Below are positions 18,392-28,856 of a stretch of DNA of 64,000 nucleotides, in pieces. Both the position numbers and the translations under genes were made by a program. How positions within the stretch are numbered: the first letter of the stretch is position 1; the number at the start of each line of letters is the position of its first letter. The stretch spans positions 62,001-126,000 of the forward strand of contig NZ_JACXXJ020000004.1 of assembly GCF_014926405.1 (NCBI RefSeq), given 5' to 3'. The DNA is from Agrobacterium vitis. Lineage in GTDB: Bacteria > Pseudomonadota > Alphaproteobacteria > Rhizobiales > Rhizobiaceae. The notes below the pieces were generated by a model. That model was not told the DNA's origin. It searched no databases and saw nothing but the letters and a program-made list of their open reading frames with translations.

Positions 18392-19044
18392 ATGACCAGA
18401 TCTAGCCGTGATCCACTTTATCGTCACCACCGATTTCCAGCCGAGGTGATTGCCCATACCGTTTGGCTCTATTTCCGGTTTCTGCTGAGCCTGCGGATGG
18501 TCGAGGATCTGCTGGCAGCGCGTGGCGTCATCGTCTCTCATCAAACCGTGCAGCTCTGGGCTGACAAATTCTGCAGACACTTTGCCAACGATATCCGGAA
18601 GCGATCTGCCGGCAGGCTCGGGGACAAATGGCATCTCGATGAGGTTGTCATCACCATTGGTGGAAAGAAGCACTGGCTTTGGCGCGCCGTTGATCAGGAC
18701 GGCTTTGTTCTCGACGTATTGGTGCAAAGCCGCCGCAATGCCAAGGCGGCAAATTGCGATCCTATGGTGCGGCAAAGCGGGAGATCATGCCCGGCGTTGA
18801 GCATCGTTCTCACAAAGGATAGAACAATTGGGCGGAAAACTCCCATCAGCCCGTCCGACGAAGAGAAAGGATCATGAAGCGCTTCAAGTCAGCGCGACAC
18901 CTTCAGCGTTTCGTGTCCATACACGACCCGATCGCCAACCTCTTTCACATTCCCCGCCACGATATTCCATCCTCCCACCATCGCGAACTGCGAACAGAAG
19001 CCATGCAAGCATGGCACCAACTCGCGCGCCTTCACACCGTATGA
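18392..19044 (+). pseudogene. IS6-family transposase with internal deletion
   Basis: N-terminal sequence (RDPLYRHHRFPAEVIAHTVW, LSLRMVEDLLAARGVIVSHQ) and DKWHLDEVVITIGGKKHWLW are typical of rhizobial IS6-family transposases. After VLVQSRRNAKAA the frame breaks: the block with the second catalytic Asp is deleted, then LRSYGAAKREIMPGVEHRSH, the MKRFKSARHLQRFVSIHDP block and the end QLARLHTV continue in shifted frames. Non-functional. The element's right end follows at 19096; its left end was not recognised. Confidence 0.85.
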
Positions 19045-19096
19045 ACTAATTCCTCACGCCTAGATGTTGCGTTCACGGCGGCAAGTTTACAGTGCC
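19010..19096 (+). repeat. IS6-family right end, left border of the siderophore island
   Basis: 87 bp comprising the last codons of the transposase and the terminus (AAGTTTACAGTGCC). It matches the inverse complement of 34177-34263 at 85 of 87 positions, so the same IS end flanks the siderophore cluster on both sides in inverted orientation. Confidence 0.85.
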
Positions 19097-19100
19097 CCTT

Positions 19101-19193
19101 CACCGCAAGCATCAAACCGCTGCAGAGCACCGTGAACTTCGCACTGAGGCTATGGCCGTCTGGCATGAAATTACGTTGTCGAATGTTGTATGA
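19101..19193 (+). pseudogene. C-terminal remnant of a second IS6-family transposase
   Basis: In frame from 19101 to a TGA at 19191: EHRELRTEAMAVWHEITLSN, which aligns with the C-terminus of the transposase just upstream (HHRELRTEAMQAWHQLARLH) but is clearly diverged. It directly abuts the end of the first IS, so the first element landed in or next to an older relative. Confidence 0.7.
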
Positions 19194-19405
19194 AATCAAT
19201 GCCGTGGATTTCAATTCGTCGATTGGAACATAAGGCGACGCTACCGCTCTTGATTAGCGAAGCAAGGATCACGGTCAGCGATAAAGACAGCTGGATTAAA
19301 GAAACTACTCATAAGAGCACTGCCTTTCCGTAAATGCGAAAGCATTCGTTCCAGACAGGCTGAATGTCAGGTACGTACTGATTTGATGTAAGCTCATTTC
19401 TGTCC

Positions 19406-20338
19406 TCACCGAGAGGCACCGCCAACAAAGCGCAATGCCCGGCATAACAACGTTGTCACAATTGTCGCATGGTCCTCTTCAGGGCCAATTTCGAACTGGA
19501 CGTTTGCCATAGCCCCGAAGGTGGTGCTGATCTCGGATGAGATTTGGCGCGTATTGTCGATCATACGTCTGACTTTACGAATTTCATCATACTGACTGCT
19601 GAAATTTTTGCTATCCTGCCACGGCGCAAGCTCCTGCTCCCATCGTCCAACCGCAGTATAGAGACGTATCGGTTTTGCGATCGCACGTGCGGATGTCAAC
19701 GTTTGCGAAAGGCCGGGCCGATCCCACCAGATTGAAGGACTGAAGCTGATGTATCCATCGAACATGTCTGGATATTTCGCCAGTAGATCAAGGACGAAAT
19801 AGCCTGCAAGCGAATGCCCCAGAAGGATGCGACGATGAGCGTCGGCATTCAGAGATGACTGTATATGGGACCGCAACTGATGACCAAGGAAGCGGATAAA
19901 GGCCGCCTGGCCGCCACAACAGTCCCTCGGATAATCTGCAAATACGTCTGGATCTGCTGAGTTGGCTGTGAAATCCCGGTGGCGGCGATCGACGTTATAT
20001 CCGTTGGTGTTCGGGTAGCCAATACCCACGACAATAGACGGAGCGATCCCGGTTGCCTTTGGGCGACGCGAGACGCGGCGCACGGTCTCCGCAACAGTGA
20101 TGAAATCCGAGTTGGCATCAAGACAATAGATAACAGGAAAGCCCGAAGCCGGTGGCTCGATGTCGGGGACATAGACAAAGATTTCGTATTCGAGATCGGT
20201 TTCCAATGAACGCATTGGAAAGCGACGACAGCCCGGCATGACGAGAGGCTGCGGGGCGAGTGAGATGGAGGTGACTTCCGGCAGGTCATGGCCCGTCCCC
20301 ACACCCGCCCATGTTTTCTCAAGCTGATTGTCAGGCAT
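19406..20338 (-). CDS. Siderophore esterase, IroE/BesA-like alpha/beta hydrolase
   Basis: A 310-residue alpha/beta hydrolase (COG2819-like): LEYEIFVYVPDIEPPASGFP, nucleophile elbow RRILLGHSLAGYFVLDLLAK, FSPSIWW, and a late EEDHATIV with the likely catalytic His. Such enzymes cleave trilactone siderophores to release iron. The ATG at 20338 overlaps the end of entA by 8 nt and has GGAGG upstream. No signal peptide is apparent, suggesting cytoplasmic action like BesA/Fes; this is inference. It closes the siderophore operon. Confidence 0.83.
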   Translation of the reverse strand: MPDNQLEKTWAGVGTGHDLPEVTSISLAPQPLVMPGCRRFPMRSLETDLEYEIFVYVPDIEPPASGFPVIYCLDANSDFITVAETVRRVSRRPKATGIAPSIVVGIGYPNTNGYNVDRRHRDFTANSADPDVFADYPRDCCGGQAAFIRFLGHQLRSHIQSSLNADAHRRILLGHSLAGYFVLDLLAKYPDMFDGYISFSPSIWWDRPGLSQTLTSARAIAKPIRLYTAVGRWEQELAPWQDSKNFSSQYDEIRKVRRMIDNTRQISSEISTTFGAMANVQFEIGPEEDHATIVTTLLCRALRFVGGASR

Positions 20339-21092
20339 GAAGCGTTGCACCTCCGTCTACATAGATATCCGCCATCGTGATATGGCCAGCCTTGTCCGAA
20401 AGAAGGAACAGGACCGCATTTGCAACATCATCAGGCGTGCCAAGCTTGCGAAGCGGGATACCCGTCTTGAAGTTTGCCAGCGAACCCTCGATCACCCGCT
20501 CGTCGCCGCGGTCGTCACTCCACATGCCCGTTTGCATGGGCGTCAACGTCGATCCCGGCGCAACGATATTGCAACGAATGCCGTATTCGGCCAGCTCTAA
20601 GCCGAGGCAACGGGTGAACATGGTTGAAGCAGCCTTTGACGCAGCATAGGCAGCCATATCCTTGCGCGGGATACCGGCCGCATTGGAACCAACGGTCACA
20701 ATGCTGCCCTTGCGGCGTGCAACCATGCACCGCGCCAGCGCGCGTGAAACGTGGAAGACACCTGCCGTGTTGATGGAAAAGACCCGTTCCCATTCCCTAT
20801 CGGTTGTTTCAAGAACAGATGTCGTGGACAGGACACCAGCGATATTGATGCCGAAGTCAATGCCGCCGCATTGTAGGGCCATCTCCGCCACCAGCCGTTC
20901 AACATCAGCACCAACTGTCACGTCCAGTGATCTGGCAAGGAGATGATCGCAAGAGAGATCCGCCAGAGATTCCACCGAAACATCGGTGGCCACAACCCTT
21001 GCGCCTTCATGCAGAAGCGCTTGCACGACGGCACGGCCGATTCCTCCCGCAGCGCCTGTCAGAAAAGCTGCCTTCCCTTTAAACTCGCTCAT
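20331..21092 (-). CDS. entA: 2,3-dihydro-2,3-dihydroxybenzoate dehydrogenase
   Basis: A 253-residue short-chain dehydrogenase: FLTGAAGGIGRAVVQALLHE (NAD site), INIAGVL, catalytic Ser in VTVGSNAAGIPRKDMAAYAA and the YAASK pair, then CNIVAPGSTLTPMQTGMW, closely resembling EntA/DhbA. It oxidises 2,3-dihydro-DHB to 2,3-dihydroxybenzoate. Its ATG overlaps the entF stop as ATGA. Confidence 0.92.
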   Translation of the reverse strand: MSEFKGKAAFLTGAAGGIGRAVVQALLHEGARVVATDVSVESLADLSCDHLLARSLDVTVGADVERLVAEMALQCGGIDFGINIAGVLSTTSVLETTDREWERVFSINTAGVFHVSRALARCMVARRKGSIVTVGSNAAGIPRKDMAAYAASKAASTMFTRCLGLELAEYGIRCNIVAPGSTLTPMQTGMWSDDRGDERVIEGSLANFKTGIPLRKLGTPDDVANAVLFLLSDKAGHITMADIYVDGGATLHA

Positions 21093-24000
21093 GACCGCTC
21101 CTCGATTTCCTCTGTCCTCGCATAATCCACGAGCGCCTGCTTGATGATGGGTACGACCCGGGCGACTACGTCCGCTCCTGTCATGTGGGCATGGACGAAC
21201 GGAACATCATGAACTTTGAGCGATCCGACATAAGGTTCCCAGCGTTCCGGGCGAAGGCCTTTTTCATCGCTATGATCATTTGCTGCACGAAAATGCAGGA
21301 CAGGTCCGTCATACCGGCGATGATGATGATCGCGCACAAGACGGTTGTTCAGCGAGACCACACGAACCATGCCGTCAAGCGCCGCAGATGGCAGCTTGCC
21401 TAATGGACTGCCACTTTCTGCAAGAAAGGTTGTGACCGCTTCACGGGTCAGCGGCAGATCCGGCAAGGTGTCGGGGTCATGCCCACCAATGGCAAGAAGA
21501 GCCTTCAGTTCAGCACCCGGTCCGGGATCCGGTTCGTTGCGCCAGCAATCGCAAGGATAGGCATCCAGCATGGTGACTACACCGACTCTTTGTCCCATAT
21601 CCTTCAAATGCACGGCAACAGCCTGAGCGAGAATACCTCCAACCGACCAGCCAAGCAGGTGGATTGTTTCCTGATCTGCAATGAAGGCGATGCGGTCGGC
21701 ATAGTCGCGTGCCATTTCGTCAAGGCTCCGTGGTGCCTCTGCACGGGTATCCAAAGCTGTTGCTTGAACACCCCAAGCGGGCAGTTCCGGCGCGAGCGCC
21801 CGGGCAAAGCCGTTATAGCACCAGGAAATCCCGCCTGCGGGATGCAGCATGAACATTGGGCCCATGCCCAGATCGACGGCGTTGAGCTTGATTAGTGGCT
21901 GGAGTCCATCGCTCTCGGCAGAAGGCACCTTGTCCATAAAATGAGCAAGCCTACCCACAGTTGAATGCTCAAACAACACGCCGATGCCTGCCTCATGGCC
22001 GGTGATTTCGCGTACGTGAAGCATAAGCTCCATTGCGAGCAGCGAATGTCCTCCGAGATCGAAGAAATCGTCATCCAGCTGGAATGGCCCGCGTGCTTTC
22101 AAAACCCGCTCGAACAACATTGCAACCAATTTTTCGGTTTGGGTGGCGGGTGCCCTGCCGCGCCCTCCGGCAAAGACCGGAGCTGGCAGACGTTTGCGGT
22201 CGAGCTTGCCATTGGCGTTGATTGGCAAGGCGTCGAGAACGACTATGATCGAGGGCAACATATAATCCGGGACAAGGCCACCGATATGGGCAAGAATGCT
22301 TGCATCTGCTCCATCGCTTATCGCTCCATCCTCAAGTGTGGCGTAAGCGACAATCCGCTTTTCCCCCACCGCATCTTCATGCAGCACCACCACTGTCTGC
22401 GTGACCGAGGGATGGGAGAGGATCGCTGTTTCGATTTCGCCAAGCTCAATGCGCAGGCCGCGCAGTTTGATCTGATGATCGGACCGTCCAAGATAGAGAA
22501 CTGCGCCATCCGGGCGAATGCGTGCGAGATCCCCTGTCCGATACATAGGCTGCCCCGGATGGAAGGGGTCTGCAACGAACCGTTGCGCGGTCAACTCACG
22601 CTGACCGAGATATTCGCGTGCGAGTTGGACACCAGCAAGAAAGAGATGGCCTGCAACACCAACAGGAACGGGCCGCAAATAATCATCAAGCACATAGAGC
22701 CGCGTGTTCCAGACGGGGTAGCCGATCGGAACTGGACGGGATTGATCACTGACATCCGCCGACCAGTAGCTGACATCCACAGCCGCTTCGGTCGGGCCGT
22801 AGAGATTGTGTAACTCTGCGGTCATCCTTTGGTGAAAGCGTTCGCGCAGATCGGCGGTCAGTTCCTCACCGCTGCAAAAGACCCGTTTCATGGCAAGACC
22901 CTGTGCCGCCGGGTCTGACAGAAAGGCCGACAGCATTGATGGCACAAAATGCACTGTCGTGACTTTATGCTGTCGGATCATCTGCGCCATCACCTTGGGG
23001 TCTTTGTGCGCATCAGGCGGCGCGACCACAAGGCATCCCCCGCAGAGAAAGGGAAGAAAGAATTCCCAGACCGAGACGTCAAATGTCATCGGTGTTTTTT
23101 GCAAAAACACGTCCTGTGCGCCAAAGCCGTAGTGTTGCCGCATCCATTCGAGCCGGTTGACGATTGCCGCATGTTCGACCACGACACCCTTTGGCTCTCC
23201 TGTGGAGCCAGACGTGTAGATCACATAGGCGGCGCTGTCTCCACTGGTCTCGGCAAGCTCACCACCCCGAGGTTTGACGGGCCATGCCGATGGCGTGAAC
23301 GCTGCCGCTCCGCCCACGGTATCTCCAACATCTGCCGATAGCACAACAATCGGGCGTGAGGAGGCAAATATCCTGTCCAGCCGCTCCTTTGGATGGCTGG
23401 TATCAAGCGGCATATAGGCGGCACCAGCACGCAAAATTCCAATCAACGCGACAATAAGATCGAGGGAGCGCGGCAGTGTGACGGCTACGATTGTATCGCG
23501 CCCTGCCCCGCGTTCCATCAGCGCTTCGGCAAGTGCTGCCGTTCTCTGATCAAGTTCCCCGTAGGATAGAGCCTGATCCCCGAAACGCACGGCCTGCTTC
23601 TCAGAAAAGCATGCCAGATTGTGTTCAATCAACTGCGACAGCGTCAGGCCCGTCACCGGATGTGCTGTATTGTTCAGGCCTTCAATCAGCCAGCGGTGTT
23701 CGTCTTGCGTGACAGTGGCAACATCGCGAAGGCACAGGCCTTGAAGGCCTGCATCAATAGCTGCACGGATGAAGTCCGCCAGTCGCTCGGCATGTTGCAT
23801 CGCCTCGCCTGACTCATAAAGGGAGGGGTTGGTATCAACCTCAAGCGTGAGGTGGCGGGCCGAGGGGGTGCCGCGAAAGCTGAAGGTGATATCATCAACC
23901 GGGCCAGTTCCCACATTGGTCAGATGGGTTTGCAGACCGACAAGCTTTAGCGGAGCATCAAATGGCAGAATATTGATAAGCGCGCCATAAAGCCGCCGTT

Positions 24001-25036
24001 GACCGCCGAGAAGGGCAAGATCACGGCGCATTTGTTCGCCGCGATAGCGTCCATGCCGCCGATCTCGCGCGATGCGCCCAGCCGCCTCGTAAAGCCAATC
24101 GCTCAGTGTCGCATCCTCGTCGATCTTGAGGCGCAACGGCAGGATATTCATCAGCATTGTCGGAACACGCGCCGCAACTGAGCCAAAGCGCCCCATGAAG
24201 GGCACACCGACGACGACCTCGTTGCTGCGGATATGCCGAGCGATGTAGGCAGCAGCGAGAGCCGTCAAAATATCTGGCCAGGACAGGTTTCTCGCTTGGG
24301 CAAATGTCAGGATTCTATCGCAAAGAGCTTCAGGAAGCAGATAGTCGGCATGATCGTAGGACATCGCAGTGCGAGCCAGTCCGGGCTTCATGCCCACGAC
24401 CTCAGGCAAGTCCTGCAAGGCCTCGCGCCAATAGGCTTCATCCCGCTTGACCCGCTCCGATGCCTGATAGGCGTTCTCCTCAGACAGCGCCGCTTCGACA
24501 TCTCCCAACGGTGTGCCCGGTGTGCTGCCTGTGATGCTCGCATTGTAAAGCTCGGCGATGCGTTGCGTCACCAGACCCGTTGCAAAGCCGTCGGTCACTA
24601 GGTGATGCATACGATGATACAGCACAAAGTGACCGCCACCGAGTTTGTAGAGCACGACCCGGACCAACGGGCCTTTGGCCAGATCAACAGCACAGGTCAT
24701 ATCGGCTTGCATGGCGGCAAGCGCCTCTGCCTTGGGATCATCACAACCGGACAGATCCTCCACTCGTAGCAGCGGACGATTGCTCTCATCCACCACCTGG
24801 AGATCCTTGCGGATCACACGAACCGCAAAGCTGTCGGCCTCCATCGCCACCTGACGCACGGCGCGTTCCAAAGCCGCGACATCAAGCGGCCCCTCAATGT
24901 CCACAGAGTGGCCCGTGTTGAAGACGGGATTGGAGGGATCAATGCACTGCGCAAACCAGATACCTGCCTGTGCCTGCGTCAAGGGAAATTGCCGTGCCGT
25001 GCCGTTGGACACAGCTTGCGCCGGATACACCGTCAT
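21089..25036 (-). CDS. entF: Enterobactin synthase component F-like NRPS (C-A-T-TE), serine-specific
   Basis: A 1315-residue single-module synthetase. The condensation domain comes first (YHRMHHLVTDG, active HHxxxDG). The adenylation domain follows, with YVIYTSGSTGEPKGVVVEH, and its ten specificity positions read D-V-W-H-F-S-L-V-D-K by alignment with E. coli EntF (TFDVSVWEFF; HFVPSM; VFCSGEE; NLYGPTEAAVDVSYW), the serine code. The carrier domain has DLGGHSLLAM (Ser about 998). The thioesterase has GWSVGG (Ser about 1131) and a late His. Length and order match EntF, so it should couple DHB to Ser and trimerise/cyclise it. The ATG at 25036 overlaps the carrier-protein stop (ATGA). Confidence 0.93.
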   Translation of the reverse strand: MTVYPAQAVSNGTARQFPLTQAQAGIWFAQCIDPSNPVFNTGHSVDIEGPLDVAALERAVRQVAMEADSFAVRVIRKDLQVVDESNRPLLRVEDLSGCDDPKAEALAAMQADMTCAVDLAKGPLVRVVLYKLGGGHFVLYHRMHHLVTDGFATGLVTQRIAELYNASITGSTPGTPLGDVEAALSEENAYQASERVKRDEAYWREALQDLPEVVGMKPGLARTAMSYDHADYLLPEALCDRILTFAQARNLSWPDILTALAAAYIARHIRSNEVVVGVPFMGRFGSVAARVPTMLMNILPLRLKIDEDATLSDWLYEAAGRIARDRRHGRYRGEQMRRDLALLGGQRRLYGALINILPFDAPLKLVGLQTHLTNVGTGPVDDITFSFRGTPSARHLTLEVDTNPSLYESGEAMQHAERLADFIRAAIDAGLQGLCLRDVATVTQDEHRWLIEGLNNTAHPVTGLTLSQLIEHNLACFSEKQAVRFGDQALSYGELDQRTAALAEALMERGAGRDTIVAVTLPRSLDLIVALIGILRAGAAYMPLDTSHPKERLDRIFASSRPIVVLSADVGDTVGGAAAFTPSAWPVKPRGGELAETSGDSAAYVIYTSGSTGEPKGVVVEHAAIVNRLEWMRQHYGFGAQDVFLQKTPMTFDVSVWEFFLPFLCGGCLVVAPPDAHKDPKVMAQMIRQHKVTTVHFVPSMLSAFLSDPAAQGLAMKRVFCSGEELTADLRERFHQRMTAELHNLYGPTEAAVDVSYWSADVSDQSRPVPIGYPVWNTRLYVLDDYLRPVPVGVAGHLFLAGVQLAREYLGQRELTAQRFVADPFHPGQPMYRTGDLARIRPDGAVLYLGRSDHQIKLRGLRIELGEIETAILSHPSVTQTVVVLHEDAVGEKRIVAYATLEDGAISDGADASILAHIGGLVPDYMLPSIIVVLDALPINANGKLDRKRLPAPVFAGGRGRAPATQTEKLVAMLFERVLKARGPFQLDDDFFDLGGHSLLAMELMLHVREITGHEAGIGVLFEHSTVGRLAHFMDKVPSAESDGLQPLIKLNAVDLGMGPMFMLHPAGGISWCYNGFARALAPELPAWGVQATALDTRAEAPRSLDEMARDYADRIAFIADQETIHLLGWSVGGILAQAVAVHLKDMGQRVGVVTMLDAYPCDCWRNEPDPGPGAELKALLAIGGHDPDTLPDLPLTREAVTTFLAESGSPLGKLPSAALDGMVRVVSLNNRLVRDHHHRRYDGPVLHFRAANDHSDEKGLRPERWEPYVGSLKVHDVPFVHAHMTGADVVARVVPIIKQALVDYARTEEIEERS

Positions 25037-25290
25037 GACCGGGCCTCCAAAACAGTGTCCAGATGCCGTGCGGCGAGTTGCCACCAGCCAGCCAGTGTCG
25101 GGCGCAGCGCCATCTCGGAGAAATCAAGCGGCACCCCGCGCTTCTGCCAAAGAACAACGAGGTTCATGGCTCGCATCGAGTCCAGCCCCAGATCCATCAG
25201 ATTGTCTTCGTCACCGATCTCGTCTGGATCAAGATGGATGATGGTGGCGATATCACGACGCATGAAGTCAAGGCTGAAAGACTGGGTCAT
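25033..25290 (-). CDS. Stand-alone aryl carrier protein
   Basis: An 85-residue carrier protein with the phosphopantetheine site LMDLGLDSMRAMNLV (Ser38). In E. coli this domain is the C-terminal third of EntB; here it is a separate gene starting within the isochorismatase stop codon (ATGA overlap), and entF starts in its own stop codon. It should carry 2,3-dihydroxybenzoyl from EntE to EntF. No phosphopantetheinyl transferase is encoded in the window to activate it. Confidence 0.9.
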   Translation of the reverse strand: MTQSFSLDFMRRDIATIIHLDPDEIGDEDNLMDLGLDSMRAMNLVVLWQKRGVPLDFSEMALRPTLAGWWQLAARHLDTVLEARS

Positions 25291-25937
25291 GCGGTCACCT
25301 TGCTTTCTATTGCGGAAATCAATGTATCAACGGCAAGCGGAACGCCGCATGTCGCCGCCACATAATTCAACGCCATGTCGTGCTGCTCGCGCGAGAAATC
25401 AGCCAGCGCATCTGCCACAAAGAAGGGCTTTATATCGCGCTGGAACGCTTCACCCGCCGTCATCAAGCAGCCAATATGAGCATAGATCCCGCTGATGACG
25501 ATCTGGTCGCGGTTGCGGACCTGCATCAGGTGGGCAAGATTGCTCATCTGGAACGCGCTGTAGCGATGCTTGACGAGGACAATATCGCTCAAGGTTGGGC
25601 GCAATGGCTCGATAATGGGCTGATGTTCCACAGCATCACTCATGCCCGGCCCCCAAAGATCGGCTTGCAGGCCGCGGTCGCGCCGATCCTGATTGCCGTT
25701 TTGCGCCGTATAGAAAACCGGCATGCCCGCAGCACTTGCCGCAGCCTTCAAGCGCTGGATATTGGCAATGACCGGCGCAATGGGCGACGTGTGCTGCTCA
25801 AACGCGCCCACAAAATAACTCTGCATGTCATGGATCAGCAGCACGGCGCGGTTGGGGTCAAAGGCCCATTTTGCCCGGGCTGCTGGAATTTCGGCGGCGG
25901 TCGGAAGATTGTAAGTGGCGATTTTAGGCAGTCCCAT
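25287..25937 (-). CDS. entB: Isochorismatase (EntB catalytic part only)
   Basis: A 216-residue isochorismatase-like hydrolase: [18 protein letters not shown] aligns with the start of EntB, followed by [17 protein letters not shown] (catalytic Asp), [10 protein letters not shown] and [20 protein letters not shown]. It converts isochorismate to 2,3-dihydro-2,3-dihydroxybenzoate. A longer frame is open to 26093 but overlaps entE, so the ATG at 25937, 1 nt past the entE stop, is chosen. The C-terminal carrier domain found in E. coli EntB is absent and encoded by the next gene. Confidence 0.92.
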   Translation of the reverse strand: MGLPKIATYNLPTAAEIPAARAKWAFDPNRAVLLIHDMQSYFVGAFEQHTSPIAPVIANIQRLKAAASAAGMPVFYTAQNGNQDRRDRGLQADLWGPGMSDAVEHQPIIEPLRPTLSDIVLVKHRYSAFQMSNLAHLMQVRNRDQIVISGIYAHIGCLMTAGEAFQRDIKPFFVADALADFSREQHDMALNYVAATCGVPLAVDTLISAIESKVTA

Positions 25938-25938
25938 C

Positions 25939-27567
25939 TCAGGCCTCCATGGGTATGGTCTTGAGAAATTGTTCGCGAAGCTGTTGGCGCAGAAGCTTTC
26001 GGCTGACTTTGCCGACAGCCGTGGTCTCGAAGGCATCGACAAAAACGATCTGGTCAGGCACCTTGAAATCGGCGAGGCCACGGCTGCGCACAAAGGCCTT
26101 CAGCGCCATCATTTTCGGCCTGTCGCCTTGCGGAATGACGAAAGCGCAGCTTCTTTCACCCAGATAGAGATCAGGGATCGAGACCACCGCCGCATCAAAC
26201 ACCGCGGGATGCGCCAGCAGGTGATCTTCGATTTCTTCTGCGGATACTTTCTCGCCAGCGCGGTTGATATGGTCGCCCTCGCGACCTTGCACCACCAGAT
26301 TGCCTTCCGGCGTGCGGGATACGATATCTCCCGTGCGATAATAGCCATCCTGTGTAAAGGATCGCGCATTCGCGGCGGTATCATTGTGGTATCCCCGGAT
26401 CGTGTAGGGACCGCGTGTGAGCAGCAGGCCCGGCTCGCCGTCAGCAACAGGGTTGCCCTGGTCGTCCACGATCAGCACTTCATCGTCCGGGCTGATGGGC
26501 CTGCCCTGCGTATTGATGATCACGTCCTGCGGATCATCAAGCCGGGTGTAGTTGACCAATCCCTCGGCCATGCCAAACACCTGTTGAAGGGTGCAGCCAA
26601 GGGCTGCGCGGACACGGGATGCGCCCTCGGGCGTGAATTTCGCGCCACCAACCAGAAGTACGTCAAGGCTCGACAGGTCGTAGCGTGTTGCAGGTGCCGC
26701 CTGCATCCACAGCAGCGCCAACGGGGGCACGAGTCCCGTGATGGTTACCCGCTCCCTCTCAATCAGCGCAAAGGCGGTTTCGGCGCTTGGAGCGGGGCAC
26801 ATGACAATACGGCTACCGGCGTAAAGCGCACCAAAGACCCCGGGGGAACTCATCGGGAAATTATGCGCAACCGGCAAGGCTGCCATGAGCACGCTTTCGC
26901 CGTTCAGGCCGCAGATTTCGGCACTGGCGCGGAAGCTGTAGATGTAATCATCATGCGTGCGCGCAATCAGCTTCGACAGACCTGTACTGCCGCCGGATAT
27001 TTGCAGGAACGCAACCGAAGACGATGGAGGAGCTTCTGGCAGCACAGCGTCACACGCTGCGTGATCCTCCAAGGCATCGAATTCCTCGGCATCGCCGACG
27101 ACGATGACGTGACGCAGACCGGATGCACGCGCTTTTACGTCGCGGGCAAGCACCCGATAATCGAAATCTCCATCCCAGGTTGCGATCACATAGGCCGTCG
27201 CTTCGGCTTTTTCGACAAAGTGGACAATCTCGGTGATGCGATGGGCGGGCAGCGCAAAGACCGGAATGAGATTGGCGCGGAACAAGCCGAAGACCACAGA
27301 GAGAAATTCCGGAATGTTCGGCAATTGCACGACAACGCGCTGGCCCGGACGCAGTCCGAGGGAGAGAAAACGCTTCGCATTTGCATTGGCCCTTTCGACG
27401 AGTTGCGCATAGGTCCAGCGTTTTTCATCGCCAATCACGGCGATGTGGTCTGGAATGTCGCGGGCGCGTTGCTCAAGGAAACCTGACATGGTTTCCCCAC
27501 GCCAATAACCTTTTTCACGATAGCGCCGCGCATCTTCGTCTGGCCAGACTTGGCTAATTTCCAGCAT
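25939..27567 (-). CDS. entE: 2,3-dihydroxybenzoate-AMP ligase
   Basis: A 542-residue adenylating enzyme. [20 protein letters not shown] matches the EntE/DhbE N-terminus; core motifs [40 protein letters not shown] and the C-terminal Lys region ([14 protein letters not shown]) are intact. It activates DHB as the adenylate and loads the aryl carrier. An ATG at 27567 with GAGG upstream is preferred over a GTG at 27579 that overlaps the entC stop; either way the genes are tightly coupled. Confidence 0.93.
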   Translation of the reverse strand: MLEISQVWPDEDARRYREKGYWRGETMSGFLEQRARDIPDHIAVIGDEKRWTYAQLVERANANAKRFLSLGLRPGQRVVVQLPNIPEFLSVVFGLFRANLIPVFALPAHRITEIVHFVEKAEATAYVIATWDGDFDYRVLARDVKARASGLRHVIVVGDAEEFDALEDHAACDAVLPEAPPSSSVAFLQISGGSTGLSKLIARTHDDYIYSFRASAEICGLNGESVLMAALPVAHNFPMSSPGVFGALYAGSRIVMCPAPSAETAFALIERERVTITGLVPPLALLWMQAAPATRYDLSSLDVLLVGGAKFTPEGASRVRAALGCTLQQVFGMAEGLVNYTRLDDPQDVIINTQGRPISPDDEVLIVDDQGNPVADGEPGLLLTRGPYTIRGYHNDTAANARSFTQDGYYRTGDIVSRTPEGNLVVQGREGDHINRAGEKVSAEEIEDHLLAHPAVFDAAVVSIPDLYLGERSCAFVIPQGDRPKMMALKAFVRSRGLADFKVPDQIVFVDAFETTAVGKVSRKLLRQQLREQFLKTIPMEA

Positions 27568-27575
27568 GGCCAACC

Positions 27576-28796
27576 TCACGCACCCAATTGGACAGGGTCG
27601 ATGCCGAAAGCATCCAGCATGGCTTTGAATTTGGCGGCAGTTTCAGCAACCTCGCCCTCCGGCGTCGAGCCTGAGACAATGCCCGCGCCAGCATAGAGGC
27701 AGGCCTCATCACCATCCAGCTCGGCGCAACGGATCGAAACATACCAGCGTCCATCGCCAGCGCTATCGCACCAGCCCACGGCTCCCGCATAGAAGTCCCG
27801 GTCATAAGGCTCCAGTTGAACAATCTGCTGTTGGGCAAGCTTGCGCGGCAATCCGCAAACCGCAGGTGTTGGATGCAGCAGCGCTGCAAAATGCGCAGAA
27901 GACAGAGAAGCATCCTTTACGCGGCCAACAATGCGCGTGCCGAGGTGCCACATGCTGGCGGTTGCCCGCAAGCCGGTGCCTTCGGGCATGGACAAGTCCT
28001 CGCAATAGGGCGCGAGCGTATCAAGGATCGATTCAACGACCATTGCATGTTCACGGAGGTCTTTGTCGGAGGCCAGAAGGGCATCTCCCGCCTTGCGGTC
28101 TTCCGTCAGATCCTTATGGCGCCGCGCCGAGCCAGCAAGCGGATGGGAGGCGATATATCCGCCACGCTTTTCAAAAAGAAGTTCCGGCGTCGCACCGATC
28201 AATCCGCGTGCGCTTTGGCCACGGGCGCTTTGGGTGCGGGGCGGCAGAGGTGTCGCAAAAACAGTCACGCTTTCATCGGACGAGAGCTTGCGCATCAGGT
28301 CGGCAGGCGCGAAATCACGGTTTGCCTTTACCCTTAGGCTGCGCGAGAGAACCACTTTGCGCAAAATGGCATCGGGAGCATTCAGTTGCGTGAGCGCCGC
28401 CGAAACCGTCTGCGCAAAGCCGGACGCACTGGGGTCAGGCGTAACCGACAGGATTTTTGTGCCCCCCAGTGGCAAGGCTGAGCCACCAAGACCGGGAATA
28501 GAGCCAATATCATGCTTGCCCTGCACCCGCAGCACGCGCTCGGGCTGAACAAGATATGCAGACCGCGACGGATCAAAAGGCAGGGCACCGACGAGGACAT
28601 CCGGTCCTTCTGTCTGCTTGTCAAAAAAATTGGTAACGCGGTCAGCAAGACCATCAAGGGGGCCGTCACCAAGGACAGCAATCTGCCCCAGCGCCAGCAT
28701 TGTCTCACCGGACGTCTTGAAGATAAATGGAATTGGACGGGCTAAAGTGGTTTCGGTCTGCGCCTCTTCATCGATCCAGATCATGGAATGTGCCAT
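27576..28796 (-). CDS. entC: Isochorismate synthase
   Basis: A 406-residue chorismate-utilising enzyme with [56 protein letters not shown] and [20 protein letters not shown], the conserved EntC/DhbC blocks. It makes isochorismate from chorismate, the first committed step. GGAGAG precedes the ATG. It follows the binding-protein gene by 60 nt in the same operon. Confidence 0.93.
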   Translation of the reverse strand: MAHSMIWIDEEAQTETTLARPIPFIFKTSGETMLALGQIAVLGDGPLDGLADRVTNFFDKQTEGPDVLVGALPFDPSRSAYLVQPERVLRVQGKHDIGSIPGLGGSALPLGGTKILSVTPDPSASGFAQTVSAALTQLNAPDAILRKVVLSRSLRVKANRDFAPADLMRKLSSDESVTVFATPLPPRTQSARGQSARGLIGATPELLFEKRGGYIASHPLAGSARRHKDLTEDRKAGDALLASDKDLREHAMVVESILDTLAPYCEDLSMPEGTGLRATASMWHLGTRIVGRVKDASLSSAHFAALLHPTPAVCGLPRKLAQQQIVQLEPYDRDFYAGAVGWCDSAGDGRWYVSIRCAELDGDEACLYAGAGIVSGSTPEGEVAETAAKFKAMLDAFGIDPVQLGA

Positions 28797-28856
28797 GCGT
28801 CTCTCCAGTCTTTTTCGGGGGTTGGAATGTCTTCTCGGGCCTTGGTGCCGAGTGTG

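Noticed and set aside
21965..22813. 282-codon plus-strand frame within entF
   Set aside because: Shadow of the NRPS gene; the A- and T-domain motifs are on the minus strand.
25915..27486. 523-codon plus-strand frame opposite entE
   Set aside because: It is the mirror of the high-GC entE gene; its translation has no family motif and the minus strand encodes a full EntE.
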